The notes under the pieces are model-generated. The model was given only the letters and a program-made list of their open reading frames with translations, made no database searches and was not told where the DNA came from. The translations under genes were made by a program, and so were the position numbers. From an uncultured Selenomonadales bacterium (GTDB lineage Bacteria > Bacillota > Negativicutes > Selenomonadales > Selenomonadaceae), in contig ONUH01000010.1 of NCBI GenBank assembly GCA_900321035.1, positions 629 to 64,628 on the forward strand: a stretch of 64,000 bases of DNA, written 5' to 3'. Of this stretch, positions 59,907 through 64,000 are shown piece by piece. Every line of letters begins with the position of its first letter. Position 1 is the stretch's first letter.

Positions 59907-61292
59907 ATGGAAGAAAAAATAAACGGAACGACAAAAACGTGTGCAGCCGACACCTGGGAAGCCCGCGACGTCGCGCATATCTGGCACCCGGCGGCGCAGA
60001 TGAAGGACTACGAGGAACTGCCGCCCATCGTCGTCGACCGCGCGAAAGGCGTTTGGCTTTACGACGTGTACGGGAAAAAATATCTCGACGTCATCAGCTC
60101 CTGGTGGTGCAACCTGTTCGGGCACTGCAATCCGATCGTGAACGACGCCGTCAAGGCGCAGCTGGACAAACTGGAACACGTCATCTTCGCGAATTTTTCC
60201 CATGAACCCGCGATCCGTTTGGCCGAGGCGCTGGCGGAAATCGTGCCGAAGGGACTGACGAAATTCCATTTCAACGACAACGGCTCCTCCGCCGTGGAGG
60301 CCGCTCTGAAAATGGCGTTCCAATACCATGTGCAGACGGGCGCGCCTAAGCGCAAAAAATTCATGTGCCTGTCGGAAGGCTACCACGGCGAGACCATCGG
60401 CGCCCTGTCCGTCGGCAGCATGGACCTGTACGCGAAGCTGTATCGCCCGATGCTGATGGAGTCGATCCACATCGAAGCGCCGGACTGCTACCGCTGCCCT
60501 TATGGAAAAAACCGCGGCTGCTGTGCCTGCGAATGCTTCGAGCACGCGGAGAAGGCGTTTGCCGATCACGCCGAAGAGACGGCGGCAATCATCGTCGAGC
60601 CGCTGCTGCAGGGCAGCGCGGGAATGCGGGTCTATCCCGAGCTGTACCTCCAAAAGCTCCGCAAGCTCTGCGACGAAACGGGCGTGCTGCTGATTGCCGA
60701 CGAGATTGCCACGGGCTTCGGGCGCACGGGCGAGATGTTCGCCTGCATCCGCGCCGGCATATCCCCCGACCTGATGACCGTCTCGAAAGGGCTGACGGCG
60801 GGATACCTTCCGATGTCCGTGACCTGCACGACGGACGCGATTTACGACGCGTTCTACGCGGACTGGAACGAGGGCAAGGCCTTCGTCCACAGCCACACCT
60901 TCGCGGGCAATCCGCTGGCCTGCGCCGCAGCCCTCGCGGTGCAGCACATTTTCCGCACACAGCCGATCATGCCGAACGCCGCCGTCAACGCGAAGTGGCT
61001 GACGAAACGCATGGAGGACGAGTTGCTGCCCCATCCGAACGTAGGCGAAATCCGCCACATCGGGCTGATCCACGCCTTTGAGCTGGTGGCGGACAAGCAG
61101 ACGAAAACGCCGCTCGACGCGAAAAAACGCACGGGCTACGAGGTTTACCGCCGCGCGCTGAAACGCGGCCTGCTGCTTCGTCCCATTGGCGACGTGCTCT
61201 ATTTCAATCCTCCATTGAACATCACGCAGGCGGAGCTGGAAACGGCGCTCTCCCTCGCGAAATCCGCGCTGCTCGACGTGCTGCCGATGTAA
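59907..61292 (+). CDS. bioA: DAPA aminotransferase
   Basis: Adenosylmethionine-8-amino-7-oxononanoate transaminase. 461 aa. HIWHPAAQMKDY, DVISSWWCNLFGHCNP, GYHGETIGALSVG, DEIATGFGRTGEMFA and PLP lysine in TVSKGLTAGYLPM. A Cys-rich insert (CYRCPYGKNRGCCACECF, about 193-210) may bind metal. bioF and bioB are not in the window. Confidence 0.95.
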   Translation: MEEKINGTTKTCAADTWEARDVAHIWHPAAQMKDYEELPPIVVDRAKGVWLYDVYGKKYLDVISSWWCNLFGHCNPIVNDAVKAQLDKLEHVIFANFSHEPAIRLAEALAEIVPKGLTKFHFNDNGSSAVEAALKMAFQYHVQTGAPKRKKFMCLSEGYHGETIGALSVGSMDLYAKLYRPMLMESIHIEAPDCYRCPYGKNRGCCACECFEHAEKAFADHAEETAAIIVEPLLQGSAGMRVYPELYLQKLRKLCDETGVLLIADEIATGFGRTGEMFACIRAGISPDLMTVSKGLTAGYLPMSVTCTTDAIYDAFYADWNEGKAFVHSHTFAGNPLACAAALAVQHIFRTQPIMPNAAVNAKWLTKRMEDELLPHPNVGEIRHIGLIHAFELVADKQTKTPLDAKKRTGYEVYRRALKRGLLLRPIGDVLYFNPPLNITQAELETALSLAKSALLDVLPM

Positions 61293-61305
61293 AGGATCCC
61301 CTCAG

Positions 61306-61354
61306 AAACCGCTGAATAAGCCCGGCATAAGCCGAAGGGACTTGTTCGGCGGTT
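61306..61354 (+). terminator. bioA terminator
   Basis: AAACCGCTGAATAAG pairs with CTTGTTCGGCGGTTT; a run of six T follows. Confidence 0.85.
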
Positions 61355-61530
61355 TTTTGTGAAGAAAGGCTCATTTTGCCGTCCGCCCGAAATTCCCTTT
61401 GCGGGCGCTGAAAACAGCGCCGTGGTTCCCCGAGGAAAAAGATGCAATCTCCCGCTTCCTGTAGTATAATGAAAACAATTACAGGAATTTGCGCGTATCC
61501 CTATCAACATGGACGGGCCGGGTGAGAACG

Positions 61531-63255
61531 ATGATGAACGAAAAACTGCAGAAACCATTGATGCTGATTGTCGACGACGTGGAAATCAACCGCGTGATTT
61601 TGGCGCAATTTTTCAAGGACGACTATGAGATCTGCGAAGCGAGCAACGGCGAAGAAGCCCTGCTCTTTGTGGAGGACCATCCGGTCAGCGTGATCCTGCT
61701 GGACCTCGTCATGCCGATCATGGACGGGTTCGAGCTCATGACGCGCCTGAAACGCGACGACCGGTTCCGCGACATCCCCGTAATCGTCACGACGGCACGC
61801 AACGAAAGCGACAACGAAGTCCGCGCCATGGAGCTGGGCGCCGCGGACTTCATCTCGAAGCCGTACAATCCCACGATCGTACGCAGCCGCGTCCAAAACG
61901 TCGTCTCGCGCCTCGAAAACGAGTGGCGCAAGTTGGAGCAGTCGGCGCAGTCCAAGGCGATGTTCGATATGCGCCGCCGCATCGAAGCAGATTCGCTGAC
62001 GGGACTTTACGACCGCGACAATTTCTGCCGCAAGGCCGCTTCCTTCATGCAGATGGACGCGACGGAAAAATACGCGGTCGTCTATTTGGACGCCAATTCC
62101 TTCAAAGTCGTCAACGATTTGTACGGCGTGGAGACGGGAAATCTGCTGCTGCGCTCCGTCGCCGCCTTCCTCCAGAACGTCTGCAGCGAGCTCGGCGTCG
62201 CGGGCCGTTTGGAATCCGATCATTTCGTGCTCTGCCTGCCGGCGGACGCCCTGAACATTGACGCGATCATCCAGGGCCTGGACGGCGTCCTGCAGTCCCT
62301 GAGCATCCCGCAAAATATCCGCTTCTACGCGGGCATCTACCCCGTTTCCAATGTGTTCCTTGCGATCGCCAAAATGTACGACCGCGCCCATGCCGCGCTC
62401 AAGACCGTCAAAGGAACCTACACCGTGCGCTATGCCTGGTACGACGAAAAGATGCGCGAGGACGAGGTCGAAGAGCATTTGATCCTGCGGGATATGGCGG
62501 GAGCCCTTGCCAGCGGGCAGTTTTCCATCAACATCCAGCCCATCCTCAACGTCGAGACGGGCGCAGACGTGAGCGGGGAAATACTGGTACGCTGGTATCA
62601 CCCGCTGAAAGAGTTCATCTCACCGGCCCGCTTCATTCCGATTTTCGAGAAAAACGGCTTCGTGGCGCAGCTGGACCGCTTTGTCTGGGAGGAAGCCTGC
62701 AAGCTCCTCTCCCACGAGAAAGAAACTTTCGGCCGCGTCATTCCCGTGTCGGTAAACCTGTCCCGGCTCAATTTCTATGACGAGGAGCTGGTCGAGTACA
62801 TCCTGGGCCTGATGCAAAAATACGGCCTCGAACCGTGGATGCTGGAGCTGGAAATCACGGAAAGCGCATATACCGACAATATGCACCTCTTGGTCGACAC
62901 AGTGGCGCGCTTCCGAAAAGAGGGCTTCAAAATCCTGCTGGACAACTTCGGCAGCGGCTACTCGTCGCTGAACATGCTGCGAAACATGCCCGTGGACGTC
63001 TTGAAGCTCGATGTGCGTTCCCTCAACGACATACAGCATGATTCCCGCGCCCGCGCCATCGTCAAGAATGTGGCCCAGCTGGCCAGGGACCTTGCGATGG
63101 ACGTGGTCGTCGAAGGCGTGGAAACAAAAGAACAGCTTGATTTCCTGACGGGCGTCGGCTGCAAGAACATCCAGGGCTTCTACGTCTCCCGCCCGCTGAC
63201 GAAAGAGGATTACCTCGGCCGGTTGTCGGGCAGCGCAGCGCCGGGCCAGGCATGA
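61531..63255 (+). CDS. Response regulator with degenerate GGDEF and EAL domains
   Basis: 574-575 aa. Receiver domain with DD15-16, phosphorylatable Asp58 in ILLDLVMPIMDG, and K110. Central GGDEF-fold domain whose active loop is ESDHF (228-232), not GGDEF, so no cyclase activity is expected. C-terminal EAL-fold: EIL (350-352) replaces EAL, VNLS, EITES and VVEGVE are kept, but DDFG is DNFG (471-474), changing a metal ligand. It may be a c-di-GMP sensor or a weak phosphodiesterase. No histidine kinase adjoins. Confidence 0.9.
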   Translation: MMNEKLQKPLMLIVDDVEINRVILAQFFKDDYEICEASNGEEALLFVEDHPVSVILLDLVMPIMDGFELMTRLKRDDRFRDIPVIVTTARNESDNEVRAMELGAADFISKPYNPTIVRSRVQNVVSRLENEWRKLEQSAQSKAMFDMRRRIEADSLTGLYDRDNFCRKAASFMQMDATEKYAVVYLDANSFKVVNDLYGVETGNLLLRSVAAFLQNVCSELGVAGRLESDHFVLCLPADALNIDAIIQGLDGVLQSLSIPQNIRFYAGIYPVSNVFLAIAKMYDRAHAALKTVKGTYTVRYAWYDEKMREDEVEEHLILRDMAGALASGQFSINIQPILNVETGADVSGEILVRWYHPLKEFISPARFIPIFEKNGFVAQLDRFVWEEACKLLSHEKETFGRVIPVSVNLSRLNFYDEELVEYILGLMQKYGLEPWMLELEITESAYTDNMHLLVDTVARFRKEGFKILLDNFGSGYSSLNMLRNMPVDVLKLDVRSLNDIQHDSRARAIVKNVAQLARDLAMDVVVEGVETKEQLDFLTGVGCKNIQGFYVSRPLTKEDYLGRLSGSAAPGQA

Positions 63256-63272
63256 GAAAAAACGCAGATGAA

Positions 63273-63303
63273 CGCCGCCGTTAAGGGCGGCGCTCTTTTT
63301 TTG
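63273..63303 (+). terminator. Terminator of the response regulator gene
   Basis: CGCCGCC/GGCGGCG stem followed by CTCTTTTTTT. Confidence 0.88.
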
Positions 63304-63312
63304 CAAAATTTT

Positions 63313-63363
63313 GGTCAAAAGGTCAAAAATAATATTTGACTTTTTGACCTTTTCTTGTATAAT
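63313..63363 (+). promoter_or_regulatory. clpB promoter with CtsR-like inverted operator
   Basis: GGTCAAA (63313-63319) and GGTCAAA (63321-63327), then TTTGACT (63335-63341) and TTTGACC (63343-63349): two heptads on each strand, each pair spaced by one base. CtsR heptads are usually spaced by three. -35 TTGACT (63336-63341) and -10 TATAAT (63358-63363), 16-bp spacing, overlap the right pair. Confidence 0.75.
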
Positions 63364-63420
63364 AAGAGCAGAAAAAGAAATTTAAACCACCAGTAAGTAT
63401 TTATATAGGAGGGAACCATC

Positions 63421-64000
63421 ATGGGAGCTGAAAAATATACGCAGAAAACCTTGGAAGCCTTGCAGACGGCGCAGCAGACCGCCGCGCTCCATTACCATCA
63501 GGAAATCACGTCGGCGCATTTGCTGCTGGCGCTAGTCAAAGAGCCCGAAGGGCTTTTGGCGACGATCTTCGAGGAAGCGAACACGGACCTCGCGATGCTT
63601 CGCGCACGGCTGGAGCAGCTTCTCCGGAAGATTCCCAGCGTCAAAGGGCAGGACCGGCTGACGATGGGCGTGGACACGGCGCGTGTCATGGCGAAAGCCG
63701 AGGCGGAAGCCGCGCGCATGAAAGACGATTTCGTCTCCACCGAGCACCTTTTGATCGGCGTCATCAGCGACGGCAGCGACGACGTGAAAGCGGCGTGCCG
63801 CGAGTTCGGCCTGACGAAGGGAAAGGTCGAGGATTCCATCAAGAAGAACCGTAAGCAGAACGTCACTAGCGACCACCCCGAGGACGGCTACAAGTCCCTC
63901 GAGAAATACGGGCGCGACCTGACGGCGGCGGCCCGGGCCGGAAAGCTCGATCCGGTCATCGGACGCGACGAGGAGATCCGGCGCACGATCGAGATTCTCT
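63421..64000 (+). CDS. clpB: ClpB disaggregase chaperone (N-terminal part)
   Basis: First 193 codons; the gene runs off the right edge. The N-terminal Clp repeat domain ([34 protein letters not shown] and [10 protein letters not shown]) is followed by [26 protein letters not shown], the entry to the first AAA+ module of ClpB. AGGAGG precedes the ATG by about 8 nt. Heat-stress control is indicated by the upstream CtsR-like operator. Confidence 0.95.
   Translation, partial: MGAEKYTQKTLEALQTAQQTAALHYHQEITSAHLLLALVKEPEGLLATIFEEANTDLAMLRARLEQLLRKIPSVKGQDRLTMGVDTARVMAKAEAEAARMKDDFVSTEHLLIGVISDGSDDVKAACREFGLTKGKVEDSIKKNRKQNVTSDHPEDGYKSLEKYGRDLTAAARAGKLDPVIGRDEEIRRTIEIL

Overview
The window looks like chromosome of a Gram-negative-type Firmicute (Negativicutes, probably Selenomonadaceae). 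Informational genes keep a Bacillus-like order: yaaR-holB-ricT-trmN6-rsmI-metG-tatD-yabE. They sit beside genes expected of an outer-membrane-bearing cell (RND-type periplasmic adaptor, CsgG-like proteins), a flagellin, and perfect or near-perfect Bacillus-type parS sites. Base composition is GC-rich. Lineage is inferred from gene content only. The yaa/yab order and the parS sites suggest an origin-proximal position.

Layout. 1-10,802: a type III-D CRISPR-Cas locus, all on the minus strand: cas10, cas7, csx10, double cas7, csx19, cas7 with insertion (TIGR03986-type), cas6, a cas1 C-terminal relic, a terminator, an AT-rich leader and the array. The leader-distal part of the array is invaded by palindromic repeats. 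11,135-13,281: two secretion/efflux adaptor genes. 13,584-18,913: guaA, recX, recA (with a LexA-like site) and two secreted CsgG-like proteins. 19,070-22,297: polyamine genes speE, a fold-I amino-acid decarboxylase and speD. 22,426-28,718: a chemoreceptor, GtrA, a GarR-like reductase, and floA/nfeD membrane organisers. 28,926-34,926: DUF1847, bcp, tRNA-Leu, mutY, dapL and an HD-GYP protein. 34,973-45,397: the yaaR-to-yabE block plus small genes. 45,489-51,467: TrkA and three tandem TrkH-type K+ transporters. 51,574-56,428: small proteins, two glycosyltransferases and a flagellin with a sigma-28 promoter. 57,513-61,292: a secreted protein and the biotin genes bioY-bioD-bioA under a BirA-like operator. 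61,531-64,000: a response regulator with degenerate GGDEF/EAL domains, then the start of clpB behind a CtsR-like operator.

Three families of non-coding repeats run through the window. (1) Hairpins built from tandem heptamers (AGAGTGA/AGAGTGG and complement) lie at gene ends and inside the CRISPR array. (2) REP-like GC-rich palindromes are inserted in CRISPR repeats. (3) A roughly 475-bp largely palindromic element is present three times; two copies begin with a parS or near-parS sequence.

The strongest leads are the parS-bearing palindromic element, the nested invasion and amplification inside the CRISPR array, and the III-D architecture. In the last, Csx10 carries a roughly 210-residue C-terminal extension while its partner Cas7 stays separate. 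The system has lost its adaptation module apart from a cas1 stub, and no CARF-type effector gene is visible in the window.
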